From Mesorhizobium sp. (GTDB lineage Bacteria > Pseudomonadota > Alphaproteobacteria > Rhizobiales > Rhizobiaceae): a stretch of DNA of 64,000 bases. The first letter of the stretch is position 1. Each line of letters begins with the position of its first letter. Below, piece by piece: positions 54,185-63,561 of this stretch. The stretch lies in the NCBI GenBank assembly GCA_004963905.1, contig SUGL01000028.1, forward strand, positions 1 to 64,000. The letters run 5' to 3'. The notes beneath the pieces were generated by a model that saw nothing but the letters and a program-made list of their open reading frames with translations, did not search any database and had not been told where the DNA came from. Made by a program: the position numbers and the translations under genes.

Positions 54185-54453
54185 CACGCTTCCTCCCCCG
54201 CAGATGGGCGAAAGCATGATCTACTCTTTCAAGCGTCCGTGTGCCTCGGCTTGGTGCGGACGACAAGGCATTCTACACTCTTCGCGGTGGTGTAGCGATT
54301 CCCTTGTGATCGAAGATCGAATTTCAAGCCACCCCGCAACCCGTCGGCCGGGGGAACCTGAGCTGTTCAGCCTTTGAATCGCTTACCCAGCCTAACTATT
54401 TGTTTTTACGCAGTTCCCTGGAGCAGCTTCAAACACCGTCAGGCGTCCGGCAT

Positions 54454-54933
54454 TCAGTGCATTTCAGCCGGTCCGTCGGCGACGCCGACGTGATGCCGAT
54501 AGACCATTCCCCAGCCCTTCCAGCCGGTGAACAGAAGGATGAGAACGACGATCAGCGACAGGACCAGTCCGACCGGCACCACCGCAGCCTCTGCGCGGAC
54601 ATATCGAAAGTACCAGTTGTAGAGCTCGATCAGGACGACAATCACGTTGCCGCCGGCGTGAAGCCAGACGTCGCGAAGATTACGGATCTGGGCATCGCCC
54701 AGTATGTCGGTTAGGCCGGCAAGAGCGGCGAGCGCCGCCATGACGAGACCTGCCCCCAGAAGCCAGAGCGACGGGGTGACCCAGGCCGGATTGCCGGTCC
54801 GCCAGAAGACGAGGTCGCAAACGAAGGTCGCGACGAAAAAGGCGATCGGGAACGGTATCAGCATTGCATGGACGGGATGGCCGGCAATGCTTGCCGTGCT
54901 GTGCGGATTATGGGGGATCGTATGGTTGGCCAT
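54454..54933 (-). CDS. DUF2231 membrane protein
   Basis: 159 residues with four transmembrane segments (AMLIPFPIAFFVATFVCDLV, LWLLGAGLVMAALAALAGLT, the region NVIVVLIELYNWYFRY, and a last segment LVLSLIVVLILLF). GHPVHAMLIPFPIA is the DUF2231 signature with paired His. GGAGG lies before the ATG. DUF2231 proteins may bind haem; a function here is not established. Confidence 0.84.
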   Translation of the reverse strand: MANHTIPHNPHSTASIAGHPVHAMLIPFPIAFFVATFVCDLVFWRTGNPAWVTPSLWLLGAGLVMAALAALAGLTDILGDAQIRNLRDVWLHAGGNVIVVLIELYNWYFRYVRAEAAVVPVGLVLSLIVVLILLFTGWKGWGMVYRHHVGVADGPAEMH

Positions 54934-55175
54934 CGTAATGCCTCCGGGAGGCGTGGCGGGCGCCGCCCTCGGGCCACATCACAACTCTTCGCAGGCTTGG
55001 CGGCAAAAGCCGGATACATAGCGAACTCCGGTTGCCCCGGAATGTTCCATAACCCCGACGCCCTGGAGCCGCCGGCATAGCCGCATATGCGGTGGACGGC
55101 ACTCGATCGAAAACAAGCCAAAGCAGATGTTTCCATGCTAGCCTCGCGGGCCAGACGGAACATCGGGTGACGGCA

Positions 55176-55988
55176 ATGCTGGAAACGGACAAGGTCTTCG
55201 CTGGCTCGATCCCGGAAAACTACGACCGCCACATGGTGCCGTTGATTTTCGAGCCATACGCCGCCGATCTTGCGCGACGGGCAGCGTCACGATCGCCCAG
55301 CGCCGTCCTGGAAACCGCCGCGGGCACCGGGGTCGTCACCCGCGCGTTGGCGCCAAGACTGTCTCCCGGCGCGAGCTATATCGTGACCGACCTCAACCAG
55401 CCGATGCTCGACTACGCCGCTTCGCGGCAAGGTCCCGACAGCCGCATCACATGGCGCCAGGCGGATGCCCTGGCGCTGCCGTTCGAGGATGCGGCCTTCG
55501 ATCTCGTCTGCTGTCAGTTCGGCGCGATGTTCTTTCCTGACCGCTCGGCTGCCTATCGCGAGGCAAAGCGCGTTCTCGAGCCCGGAGGACGCTTCCTGTT
55601 CAGCGTATGGGATCGCATCGAGGAGAATATCTTCGCCAATGACGTGACGAATGCGCTCGCAAGGATTTTTCCGAACGACCCGCCGCGCTTCCTGGCACGC
55701 ACGCCGCACGGCTACCATGACAAGGACCTGATCCGCAGGGACCTGGCGGATGCGGGTTTCTTCCAGGTGGCGATCGAGACGCGAGCCGAGCAGAGTCGCG
55801 CATCCTCGCCGCGCGTTCCGGCCGTCGCCTATTGCCAGGGGACCCTGCTTCGCAACGAAATCGAGGCCAGGGACGCGGGAAAACTGCAAGCCGCGACGGA
55901 CTACGCCACTTCGGTGATCGCGGACAGGCACGGCAGCGGCGAGGTCGCCGCGAAGATTCAGGCGCATGTGATCGTGGCTGTGGCCTGA
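55176..55988 (+). CDS. SAM-dependent methyltransferase (class I)
   Basis: 270 residues. Motif I is VLETAAGTGVVTRAL, motif II region IVTDLNQPMLDYA, and the later DALALPFEDAAFDLVCCQFG and RVLEPGGRFLFSVWD are typical of methyltransferase_11/UbiE-like enzymes. The C-terminus has FFQVAIET. Start at 55176 has no strong ribosome-binding site. It is convergent with the polyketide operon (6-base gap); substrate unknown. Confidence 0.83.
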   Translation: MLETDKVFAGSIPENYDRHMVPLIFEPYAADLARRAASRSPSAVLETAAGTGVVTRALAPRLSPGASYIVTDLNQPMLDYAASRQGPDSRITWRQADALALPFEDAAFDLVCCQFGAMFFPDRSAAYREAKRVLEPGGRFLFSVWDRIEENIFANDVTNALARIFPNDPPRFLARTPHGYHDKDLIRRDLADAGFFQVAIETRAEQSRASSPRVPAVAYCQGTLLRNEIEARDAGKLQAATDYATSVIADRHGSGEVAAKIQAHVIVAVA

Positions 55989-55994
55989 GGCAGC

Positions 55995-57242
55995 TTATCG
56001 AGCCAGGCCTGAAACGTCCAAACCGGGGACGGGTTTCGTCTTGCCGCTTAGCCGCGCTCCCAGAGTCAGCGTCCGCGGAAAGTTACGGACGACCGTCTCC
56101 ATCAGCGCGGCGCCGCCGGGGCCGAGCGCCATGCGGGCAATCGCTTCAGCGGCAAGGACCCGCGTCGAGAACAGTCCTCGCCAGGCCGCTTCGTAGCGCC
56201 TCCCGGCGGTCTCTCGCCCCGCCTTCCGTCCGGCCCTGCCGAGCTCCTCAGCCAGAAGCCAGCCGGATTGAAGCGCCATCGATATGCCCTCGGCGATGAT
56301 CGGATGCGACTCGCCAGCGGCATTGCCGACGCGGAAGATGCCCTTTTCGTAGCCGGCGCGGATGCCTGGCCGGATCGGGCCGGCGGCAAGCCACGGACCG
56401 TCGAGGCGGGCTTGCTCCAGGGCGTCCCGCGCTCCCCGGCATGTCGCCATGATGTGATGCGCGACGGCTTCGGCCGCCGAGACATGGCCGCCACGTTCGG
56501 CGGCAAGGCTGCCGCGCAGCCGGGCCAGCCTATCGCGCCTTATGCAGCAGGAGATCGACATGCGGCCATGGTCGGCAAGGACCATGCCGCCATAGCCGCC
56601 CGGAAACGTTAAGAGCGGCATCAGATCAGGCGGCAGCGACGATCCGGTGAAATGCGCCTTGAAGCCAAGCAGGTCCGAGGGGCGATTGACCTTTCCGAGC
56701 TGGCTCGGCAGCGGCCCCGGCTCCCACGAGCCGTGCGCGGCCACGATCACCGGCGCGCGCAGGATCGTCGCCTCGTCGCCGGCCTTGCCGCCCGTTGGCT
56801 GGATCCGCACCGCCTGTCCGTCGCCATCGCCTTCGATGGCGACGGCGCGGCAAGGCTGGAAGACTTCTGCGCCGGCCGAGCAGGCCGCGTCGAGCAGCAA
56901 GGCGTCCAATATGTCGCGGCCGAGCGCGCGGCCGAAGCCGCCTCTCGCTGGCCCGCATCGTGCGCCCGGCATAGGGGCCTCGATTGTGGTGTCGCCGGAA
57001 AACAGGCCGACCCGGCGAATTTCGGGACCGGCCTCGGCGCGCCAGGCATCGCCGATCCCCAGCCTATCGAGAAGCGCGAGATTGCTTGCCGAGATATATT
57101 CGCCGCACACCTTGCGGCGCGGAAACGGGCTCTTCTCCACGATCGCGACGGCCCATCCGCGCCGGGCGAGCGCCAACGCCGCCGACGTGCCCGCCGGACC
57201 GCCGCCGATGACGATCGCATCGTGGGTGGATGGCCGTCTCAT
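55995..57242 (-). CDS. FAD-dependent oxidoreductase, third gene of type III PKS operon
   Basis: 415 residues. The dinucleotide fold G13-GGPAG18 in AIVIGGGPAGTSAALALARR, the RKVCGEYIS segment of the geranylgeranyl-reductase/PHBH-like flavoproteins, and the second FAD motif RVGNAAGESHPIIAEGIS are clear. It is predicted to hydroxylate or reduce the aromatic product of the upstream type III PKS. Its ATG overlaps the methyltransferase stop (ATGA at 57239-57242). The layout PKS, methyltransferase, flavoprotein is that of srsABC of Streptomyces, which makes alkylresorcinol quinones. Confidence 0.85.
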   Translation of the reverse strand: MRRPSTHDAIVIGGGPAGTSAALALARRGWAVAIVEKSPFPRRKVCGEYISASNLALLDRLGIGDAWRAEAGPEIRRVGLFSGDTTIEAPMPGARCGPARGGFGRALGRDILDALLLDAACSAGAEVFQPCRAVAIEGDGDGQAVRIQPTGGKAGDEATILRAPVIVAAHGSWEPGPLPSQLGKVNRPSDLLGFKAHFTGSSLPPDLMPLLTFPGGYGGMVLADHGRMSISCCIRRDRLARLRGSLAAERGGHVSAAEAVAHHIMATCRGARDALEQARLDGPWLAAGPIRPGIRAGYEKGIFRVGNAAGESHPIIAEGISMALQSGWLLAEELGRAGRKAGRETAGRRYEAAWRGLFSTRVLAAEAIARMALGPGGAALMETVVRNFPRTLTLGARLSGKTKPVPGLDVSGLAR

Positions 57243-57976
57243 GCCGCATTCCTGGCCGGCATCCGCGCTTCGCCGACAAAGACGTGCGAGAAAGGCCCGG
57301 CGCGCCCCTCCTCGAGTGGCCTGCCGCCGGCCGCGCTCCAGAGGTCGGAAAGCTCGCTGCCGCGGAAGCCGGCGCGCACGCTCTGGGCCGCGTCATGCCT
57401 GGTGACGTCGTTGGCGCCGATCGCCGGCAGAAGACGGGTTGCGGCGAGCGCCAAGCCCGCCCGCAGCGGTTCGGCCGCCAGGATGAGCGGAGCCTTGCGC
57501 CGCAAAAGCGAAAACAGGCGCAGCAGTCCGTCGTCGTCGAAATGATGCAGGAAGAGGTTGACCGTGATCGCGTCGAAGGGCCAGCCGCCAGCGTTCCCCA
57601 TCGGGTCTTTCTCCGCCCAGTCGAAGACGTCGGCGGTGATGGTTTCGAGCTTCCATCCCAGCGCGGCGAAATCCGCCGTGAGCTCCGGCGTGACGAGGGC
57701 GACGCGATCGAGCATCGTCAGCTCCACCTCGCGCCAATCCCCTGCCACGCGCCGCGCCACCTTCAGCGCGAAGCTGCCATCGCCGGCGCCGATCTCCAGG
57801 ATACGGCCGGGCGGCTCCGGCAAGAATTTCCGCATGAGCGACGCCATGATCGACGCGTGGAACATCAGTGCGTTGATGCGGGCGAGATCGCGGCGCGAGC
57901 GGCGCGCCCGCGCATCGTCGGCCGCGAGCCCGTCCAGGATTTCCGGAACGAGACTGCGCTGGGCGAGCGTGCTCAC
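57239..57976 (-). CDS. SAM-dependent methyltransferase, second gene of type III PKS operon
   Basis: 245 residues. Motif I ILEIGAGDGSFALKVARR, then LETITADVFDW, and DAITVNLFLHHFDDDGLLRL are class I methyltransferase features. The GTG start at 57976 overlaps the PKS stop (GTGA at 57973-57976), and the end overlaps the flavoprotein start, so the three proteins are made in step. It probably O- or C-methylates the polyketide, as SrsB does in Streptomyces. Confidence 0.85.
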   Translation of the reverse strand: MSTLAQRSLVPEILDGLAADDARARRSRRDLARINALMFHASIMASLMRKFLPEPPGRILEIGAGDGSFALKVARRVAGDWREVELTMLDRVALVTPELTADFAALGWKLETITADVFDWAEKDPMGNAGGWPFDAITVNLFLHHFDDDGLLRLFSLLRRKAPLILAAEPLRAGLALAATRLLPAIGANDVTRHDAAQSVRAGFRGSELSDLWSAAGGRPLEEGRAGPFSHVFVGEARMPARNAA

Positions 57977-59040
57977 GAGACGGTCCTGAACAGCATGGTC
58001 TCCGCCGTCAGCCCTGGTCCGAAGGACATGCCGCAGCCGAGCAGGCCGGCCGGCTTCTTCAACATCTCCTCCATCACGAACATGACGGTCGGCGACGACA
58101 TGTTGCCGTATCGGCGCAGCACCTCGCGCGAGGGCTTGAGCGCGGCGGGCTCGAGGTCGAGCGCCCTTTCGACGGCATCGAGAACGGTGCGGCCGCCAGG
58201 ATGCACGGCCCAGAGGTCGATCGCCTCCGGCGGCCGGCCGCCCAGGATGGCGTCCTGGTTGCCGCGCAGCGCTTGCTGGACCGCCGCGGGCACCTTGCCG
58301 GAAAGGACCATGTCGAAGCCGTGGTCGCGGATATCCCAGGTCATCAGGTCGCGCTGCTCGTCGGCGACGGCGCAGCGGAAGGAGTCGAGCTCGATGCCGG
58401 GCGGCTCGGCGGTGATCAGCGTCGCCGCGCAGCCATCGCCCCACAGGCAGAAGGACAGAAGCTTCTCCAGCTCTGCGGTTTCCCTCAGATGCAGCGTGCA
58501 GAGCTCGATATTGACGAGAAGCACCCTGGCTTGCGGGTTGGAGCGGACGATGTGGCGGGCAAGCTTGAGGCCGTTGAGCGCCGCATAGCAGCCCATGAAG
58601 CCGATGATCGTGCGCTCGACGTCGTCCGGCAGGCCGCAGCGCTGAACCAGGTCGAGGTCGATGCCGGGCGCGGAGAAACCGGTGCAGGTGGTGACGATGA
58701 GGTGGGTGATGCGCGATGCCTCGTTGCCGAGATGGAGCCCGTCGACGCCGTTTTGCGCCAGGACGGGCGCGGCTTCGCCGAACATCGTCATTCTGGCGGC
58801 CGTTCCCGGAAACGCGCCGCGCCTGAAGGTTCCGCCGAGATCGGCCGACGGCCCCTCCGGGTCGAGAGCGGGCGCAAAGCAGGAAAAGCGATTCTCGATG
58901 CCTGCGAGGCCGGCCATGCGTTCGAATATCCTCCTGCGATCGCCGGCGAGCATCGAGGCGGCGTAGCGCAGGTAGAACCGATGGACTTCATGTTCCGGAA
59001 CCGCTGTCGCGATCCGGTTGATATAGGCGTTGGCGGACAT
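57973..59040 (-). CDS. Type III polyketide synthase (chalcone synthase-like)
   Basis: 355 residues, the normal length. The catalytic triad is C119 (THLIVTTCTGFSAPG), H280 (LWAVHPGG) and N313 (RRYGNMSSPT). The C-terminal GCGMSFGPGLTAETM loop is typical. It is a homodimer that extends an acyl-CoA starter with malonyl-CoA and cyclises it to a resorcinol or pyrone. AGGGAG precedes the ATG at 59040. First gene of a three-gene operon with a methyltransferase and a flavoprotein. A long-chain starter making alkylresorcinols or alkylpyrones is inferred from similar operons. Confidence 0.92.
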   Translation of the reverse strand: MSANAYINRIATAVPEHEVHRFYLRYAASMLAGDRRRIFERMAGLAGIENRFSCFAPALDPEGPSADLGGTFRRGAFPGTAARMTMFGEAAPVLAQNGVDGLHLGNEASRITHLIVTTCTGFSAPGIDLDLVQRCGLPDDVERTIIGFMGCYAALNGLKLARHIVRSNPQARVLLVNIELCTLHLRETAELEKLLSFCLWGDGCAATLITAEPPGIELDSFRCAVADEQRDLMTWDIRDHGFDMVLSGKVPAAVQQALRGNQDAILGGRPPEAIDLWAVHPGGRTVLDAVERALDLEPAALKPSREVLRRYGNMSSPTVMFVMEEMLKKPAGLLGCGMSFGPGLTAETMLFRTVS

Positions 59041-59272
59041 GTACTGTCTCCCTGGGCTTCGGGCGCGATGCGCGCTGTTGCCGGAGGGGTTCATTGCTCA
59101 TGAGGCCCTTGTCAGGCGCCAGGCTCTGAGCGCTGTCTGTTCGATAAACGTTTCGGAAAACCTGTTTCTTCCCTGGCGCGTGATCCCGAACCTAGAAGGT
59201 TTGCAAGGGATGATGAGCAAAATCAAAGTGTTACGGCCTTTTCCGCGCCTGACAGGCAAGGACTCCGGGCGA

Positions 59273-59431
59273 TCACTTGCTGCCCTGCACCGCTCCGGGC
59301 ACGATCAAGGTTCCCTGGTCGCGCTCTGAATATTTGAAGCCGATAAAGAACAAGGCGATGATGATGAGGCAGACCGCCAACACGGTGGCGAGGATCCTTC
59401 CCGGGTTATCGGCAGGCGGTTTGTCTTCCAT
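59273..59431 (-). CDS. Small single-TM membrane protein
   Basis: 52 residues. A hydrophobic segment RILATVLAVCLIIIALFFIG (about 12-31) follows a short charged start (MEDKPPADNPG), and a short tail (YSERDQGTLIVPGAVQGSK) ends it. GAGG lies 9 bases before the ATG at 59431. It lies 232 bases upstream of the type III PKS gene on the same strand; a link to that operon is possible but not shown. Confidence 0.6.
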   Translation of the reverse strand: MEDKPPADNPGRILATVLAVCLIIIALFFIGFKYSERDQGTLIVPGAVQGSK

Positions 59432-59791
59432 GGCAGTTCGCCTCGCATAATAAACCCTGCGAGAGCGGCAAGGGTTCCACAAGGCGCGTTCGTCGGATTG
59501 GGGGAATGCCGAGCTGCCTGCCGCGATCACGTGACGTCGATCGCCACCATCAGCCCGCCGCTGCCCTTTTCCGGCCCAACACTGCGCCTTGGGGCGCGCA
59601 GCGCGGACGCGGGCATTGAGCGTTGCCTGTTCGATAACGTTTTCAGGGCCGATTTCGTCCCAGGAAATGAAAGGTCCGGCAGGATCGGGCCAAGTATGGC
59701 TTGGCCAGGATGAGACTCGATGCCGCGCCCATGAGAGATCACGGGCCTGCTACTTGCAAAAGCCGGATTTTGCCGTCAGCCTAAGCGGGCA
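59432..59791. other. Intergenic region
   Basis: About 360 bases between the small membrane protein gene and the copper operon. I see no convincing gene. Two gttgcctgttcgataa-like stretches occur here and near 59135 (gctgtctgttcgataaacgt), a short sequence shared by both flanks. Confidence 0.4.
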
Positions 59792-60175
59792 ATGGCTCGG
59801 CTATCGCCAAAACACCTCCTGGTCATCCTGCTCGCGGTCTTCCTGACCGCTGGGTTCAGTCTGTCCGCCGTACAGGCCAGCACCATGTCAGTCCGCATGA
59901 CCGGCGCCATGGCCATGCCTGCCGATACGGGCATGGGCAAAATGGCCGGCTCAGACATGAAGGGCGACTGCAACGCCTGCCTCAAGGATACGGGCGACAA
60001 GGGCAGCCCGATGCAGTGCCCGCCGGCCTGCATCGCGCCGGCGCTCGCCGTGCTGCCGCAGGGTTTCGGGATAACGCCGGTCCCCTTCGTGCAGCAGCCA
60101 TCGGCCTTGCCAGCTCCGTTCCTGCGCGGGCGAAGTTCCCTACCCGACCCATACCCTCCCAGACCCGGCGCCTGA
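59792..60175 (+). CDS. Exported Met/Cys-rich protein of the copper operon
   Basis: 127 residues. A signal segment (LLVILLAVFLTAGFSLSAVQA) is followed by a Met-rich stretch (MTGAMAMPADTGMGKMAG) and four Cys (60, 63, 76, 80) in a CxxC / CxxxC arrangement. Met and Cys clusters suggest periplasmic Cu(I) binding. It precedes the multicopper oxidase. Family not named with confidence. Confidence 0.68.
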   Translation: MARLSPKHLLVILLAVFLTAGFSLSAVQASTMSVRMTGAMAMPADTGMGKMAGSDMKGDCNACLKDTGDKGSPMQCPPACIAPALAVLPQGFGITPVPFVQQPSALPAPFLRGRSSLPDPYPPRPGA

Positions 60176-60312
60176 CGCCGTTTCAGCCGCAACACGGCTG
60201 ATCCCCGGCGCCTGATCGCCTGCGCGCGCGTGGTCGCGCCGTGGGTGCGCATGGCAATCCAGGTCGATGCCGAACCATTCGCCGTCGATCGCGATCGCAA
60301 AGGGTCAGAAGG

Positions 60313-61749
60313 GTGAATTACGATTTCAAATGCCACTTATCGCGCCGAGGCTTTCTCGCCGCCGCGGCGGGGCTTGCCGTATCCGCTTCGTTACGTCCCG
60401 CCATGGCCTCCGGCGTCGACGAGCGCAGCATCAAGGTCGCGCCCAGCCAGGCGCGGCTCACCGGGCAGGACGGCCCTGCAACCGCTGTCTGGGCGTATAA
60501 TGGCACCGTCCCCGGTCCGGCGTTGCGGTTCAGGCAAGGCCAGCCGGTCCGCATCACCGTCGAAAACGGGTTGGACGAGGACACGACTGTCCACTGGCAT
60601 GGAATCCGCCTGCCGAACGCCATGGACGGCGTGCCGGGGCTGACGCAGTCGCCGATAAAGCCGGGCGAAAGCTTCGTCTACGAATTCACGCCGCCGGATG
60701 CAGGCACCTTCTGGTATCATCCGCATGCCGACAGCCTGGTGCAACTCGGCCGCGGGCTGGCCGGCCCGCTGATCGTCGAGGAGGCCGAGCCGATCGCAGT
60801 CGACCGCGATCTCGTATGGCTGCTGCAGGACTGGCGGCTCACCAAAGACGGCCGGATCGCCGGGGGCTTCGGCAGCATGATGGATGCCTCGATGTCCGGC
60901 CGCGTCGGCGATGTGGTCACCATCAACGGGCAGGCGCCGACGGACCAGAGCGTAAGGGCCGGCGAGCGCGTCAGGCTCCGGCTCGCCAATGCCGCACTTG
61001 CCCGCATGATGGCCCTGTGCTTCGAGGGCCACCGTCCGGTTATCGTCGCGATCGACGGCCAGCCGTGCGAGCCGCATGAACCGGCTGACGGTCGTCTTGT
61101 GCTTGCGCCGGCAATGCGCATCGACGTCGTGCTCGACATGCAAGGTGACCCCGGCAGCCGGCATGCCGTGATCGACGACTTCTACGATGGGCTTGCCTAC
61201 ACGCTGACCAACCTTGCCTACGACAAGGCGTCGCCGCTTCGGGCGCATCCGCTCGACACCTCCGTCGGCCTGCCTCGCAACCCACTGCCTGCGCCGAGCC
61301 TGGCGAACGTCGTGCGTCAGGAAATCGTGCTGCAGGGCGGCATGATGGGCGGCGGCAAGCTCGCCGGCGTCGGCGGCATGATGGGCATGGGCATGCCCGG
61401 CATGAACGGAGACGCCGCCTGGGCGATCAACGGCATGTCGATGACCGGCGACGGCCATGCCGGCATGGCGCCGCAGTTCACGCTCGAACGCGGCGTCACC
61501 TGCCATCTCACCATGCGCAACGAGACCGCCTGGTGGCACCCGATGCATGTGCACGGGTTCAGCCTTTCGGTGCTTTCCCGCAACGGCGCGCCGGTACCGC
61601 ATCGGCAATGGCAGGACACGGTGCTGCTCGCGCCCAAGGACACGGTCGAATGCGCCTTCGTCGCCGACAATCCCGGCGACTGGATGCTGCACTGCCATGT
61701 CGCCGATCACCAGATGGCCGGTCTGATGACCGTGTTCCGGGTGACCTGA
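60313..61749 (+). CDS. Tat-exported multicopper oxidase (CueO/CopA-like)
   Basis: 478 residues. The Tat signal is SRRGFLAAAAGLAVSASLRP. All four copper motifs are visible: HWHG, FWYHPHAD, HPMHVHGF and HCHVADHQM, covering the T1 and T2/T3 sites. A Met-rich loop (MMGMGMPGMNGDAAWAINGM) lies close to the T1 site, as in CueO. It probably oxidises Cu(I) in the periplasm to protect the cell. GTG at 60313 with AGAAGG upstream. Confidence 0.92.
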   Translation: MNYDFKCHLSRRGFLAAAAGLAVSASLRPAMASGVDERSIKVAPSQARLTGQDGPATAVWAYNGTVPGPALRFRQGQPVRITVENGLDEDTTVHWHGIRLPNAMDGVPGLTQSPIKPGESFVYEFTPPDAGTFWYHPHADSLVQLGRGLAGPLIVEEAEPIAVDRDLVWLLQDWRLTKDGRIAGGFGSMMDASMSGRVGDVVTINGQAPTDQSVRAGERVRLRLANAALARMMALCFEGHRPVIVAIDGQPCEPHEPADGRLVLAPAMRIDVVLDMQGDPGSRHAVIDDFYDGLAYTLTNLAYDKASPLRAHPLDTSVGLPRNPLPAPSLANVVRQEIVLQGGMMGGGKLAGVGGMMGMGMPGMNGDAAWAINGMSMTGDGHAGMAPQFTLERGVTCHLTMRNETAWWHPMHVHGFSLSVLSRNGAPVPHRQWQDTVLLAPKDTVECAFVADNPGDWMLHCHVADHQMAGLMTVFRVT

Positions 61750-61786
61750 TTTTCAATCCAACCCAATAACCCAAGGAGAACCGCAA

Positions 61787-62227
61787 ATGAAATTGACCTA
61801 CGCGCTGACCGCCCTCGGCCTCGCAATCGCAACGCCGCTGCCGGCACTCGCCGCGACGATCGACGCGGTGATGTACAAGAACCCGCAATGCAGCTGCTGT
61901 GAGGCCTATGCCGCCTATCTCGAGCAGAACGGCTTCAAGGTCGACATCAAGCCGGTCAACAACCTTTCGCAGATCAGCAGCGATGCCGGCGTGCCCGCCG
62001 ACCTCGAAGGCTGCCACACGATCATGGTCGACGGTTATGTCGTCGACGGCCTAGTGCCTGTCGAGATCGTCAAGAAGCTCCTGACCGAAAGGCCGGCAAT
62101 TGCCGGCATCACGCTCGCCGGCATGCCTGCCGGCGCGCCGGGCATGGGCGGCGAGAAGAGCGAGACGTGGACGATTTACGCCTTCACCAAGGATGGCAAG
62201 GCGCCGACCGTCTATGCGACCGGGTGA
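61787..62227 (+). CDS. DUF411 metal-binding protein
   Basis: 146 residues with signal peptide (LTALGLAIATPLPALA). YKNPQC35SC37C38EAYAAYL, GC76H77TIMVDGYVVDGLVP and GITLAGMPAGAPGM are DUF411 hallmarks. The family is linked to copper resistance (CopG-like). AAGGAG precedes the ATG. 37 bases after the oxidase, 6 before the TlpA-like gene. Confidence 0.88.
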   Translation: MKLTYALTALGLAIATPLPALAATIDAVMYKNPQCSCCEAYAAYLEQNGFKVDIKPVNNLSQISSDAGVPADLEGCHTIMVDGYVVDGLVPVEIVKKLLTERPAIAGITLAGMPAGAPGMGGEKSETWTIYAFTKDGKAPTVYATG

Positions 62228-62233
62228 ACGCCC

Positions 62234-62779
62234 ATGACCGCATGCAAACTGGCCGTGGCCCTTTTGGCGATGCTGTTCGCGGCCGTGCTGCCCACAAGGG
62301 CGGCGGAGGCGCCGCAGAACTTCACCGTTCTCGATACGCCCGCCGCCGTGCCGGAGATCAGCTTCGCGGACGCCGCCGGCAAGCAGAAAACGCTCGCGGA
62401 TTATTCCGGCAAGGTGGTGCTGCTCAACATCTGGGCGACATGGTGCGCGCCCTGCCGCAAGGAAATGCCGACGCTCGACCGGGTGCAGGCCAAGCTCGGC
62501 GGACCGGACTTCGAGGTGGTCGCGCTGTCCATGGATCGCAAAGGGCCCGACGCGGTGAAGAAATTCTTCGCCGAGACCGGCGTCACGCACCTTGCGTTGA
62601 ACATCGACACCTCGGCCAAGGCGATGTTCACGCTTGGCGCCGTGGGCCTGCCGATGACGCTGTTGATCGACCGGCAAGGCAAGGAGATCGGCCGGCTGAT
62701 CGGCCCGGCCGAGTGGGACGCTCCCGACATGGTGGACTTCATCCGTGGCCGAATCACCGCCGAACAGAAGGAGGAATGA
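62234..62779 (+). CDS. TlpA-like periplasmic thioredoxin
   Basis: 181 residues. Signal peptide (LAVALLAMLFAAVLPTRA), then the redox site WC71APC74 in NIWATWCAPCRKEMP, and the cis-Pro loop GLPMTLLIDRQG. It reduces Cys sites of copper-binding or cytochrome assembly proteins. Spacing to the SCO gene is 3 bases, so the two are tightly coupled and may act together in copper insertion. Confidence 0.9.
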   Translation: MTACKLAVALLAMLFAAVLPTRAAEAPQNFTVLDTPAAVPEISFADAAGKQKTLADYSGKVVLLNIWATWCAPCRKEMPTLDRVQAKLGGPDFEVVALSMDRKGPDAVKKFFAETGVTHLALNIDTSAKAMFTLGAVGLPMTLLIDRQGKEIGRLIGPAEWDAPDMVDFIRGRITAEQKEE

Positions 62780-62782
62780 ACG

Positions 62783-63526
62783 ATGGTTGTTCGGACACTG
62801 CACCGGCCGGCGGATCGTTGTCTCACACCGAGTTGGATGCGCCTGCTGCTCGGCCTGGTTGCACTCGCGGCGATGGCCGTCGGCTTCGCGCATGGCGCCC
62901 GGGCGCATTCGCTCGAAGATATCGATGGCTTGCTCCAGAGCGACGAGAAATATTTCCAGCCAATCGACAAGCCGATACCGGATTTCACGCTGCGCACCGC
63001 CGATGGCCGCACCGTGCGGCCTGCCGATCTCTCCGGCAAGGTCGTCGTGCTCCACTTCATCTACACCTCATGCCCGGACGTTTGCCCGCTGCATGCCGAA
63101 AAGATCGCCGAGGTGCAGAAGATGGTGAACTCGACACCGATGAAGGATCGGGTCGTCTTCATCAGCATAACGACCGACCCACGAAAAGACACGCTCGATG
63201 CACTCGAGGCCTACGGGCCGACACATGGGCTCGACCCAGCCAACTGGTTGTTCCTGACCACGGTTCCCAACCAGCCGGAGGATACCACCCGCAAGCTGGC
63301 TGAAGCCTTCGGCCACAAGTTCACCCTCACCGACGACGGCTATCAGATGCACGGCATCGTCACCCACGTGATCGACAGGGAGGGCCGCTGGCGGGCGAAC
63401 TTCCACGGGCTGAACTTCCAGCCCATCAACCTCGTCACCTTCGTCAACGCTCTCACCAACAATGTCGAGCGCCCGCACCATGAGCAGGACGAAGGCTGGC
63501 TGGCGAAACTGAAGAACCTGCTGTGA
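62783..63526 (+). CDS. SCO1/SenC-family copper chaperone
   Basis: 247 residues. The copper ligands C97-PDV-C101 and H190 (YQMHGIVTHVID) are present. An N-terminal hydrophobic segment (RLLLGLVALAAMAVGFAHGA) anchors or exports it. SCO proteins deliver copper to the CuA site of cytochrome oxidase or act as thiol reductants. The C-terminal tail is longer than usual, with HHEQDEG. It lies between the TlpA-like and DsbA-like genes. Confidence 0.9.
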   Translation: MVVRTLHRPADRCLTPSWMRLLLGLVALAAMAVGFAHGARAHSLEDIDGLLQSDEKYFQPIDKPIPDFTLRTADGRTVRPADLSGKVVVLHFIYTSCPDVCPLHAEKIAEVQKMVNSTPMKDRVVFISITTDPRKDTLDALEAYGPTHGLDPANWLFLTTVPNQPEDTTRKLAEAFGHKFTLTDDGYQMHGIVTHVIDREGRWRANFHGLNFQPINLVTFVNALTNNVERPHHEQDEGWLAKLKNLL

Positions 63527-63561
63527 GGCAGGACCAACGTTTTCGAAAGGAAGGAAAGCAC

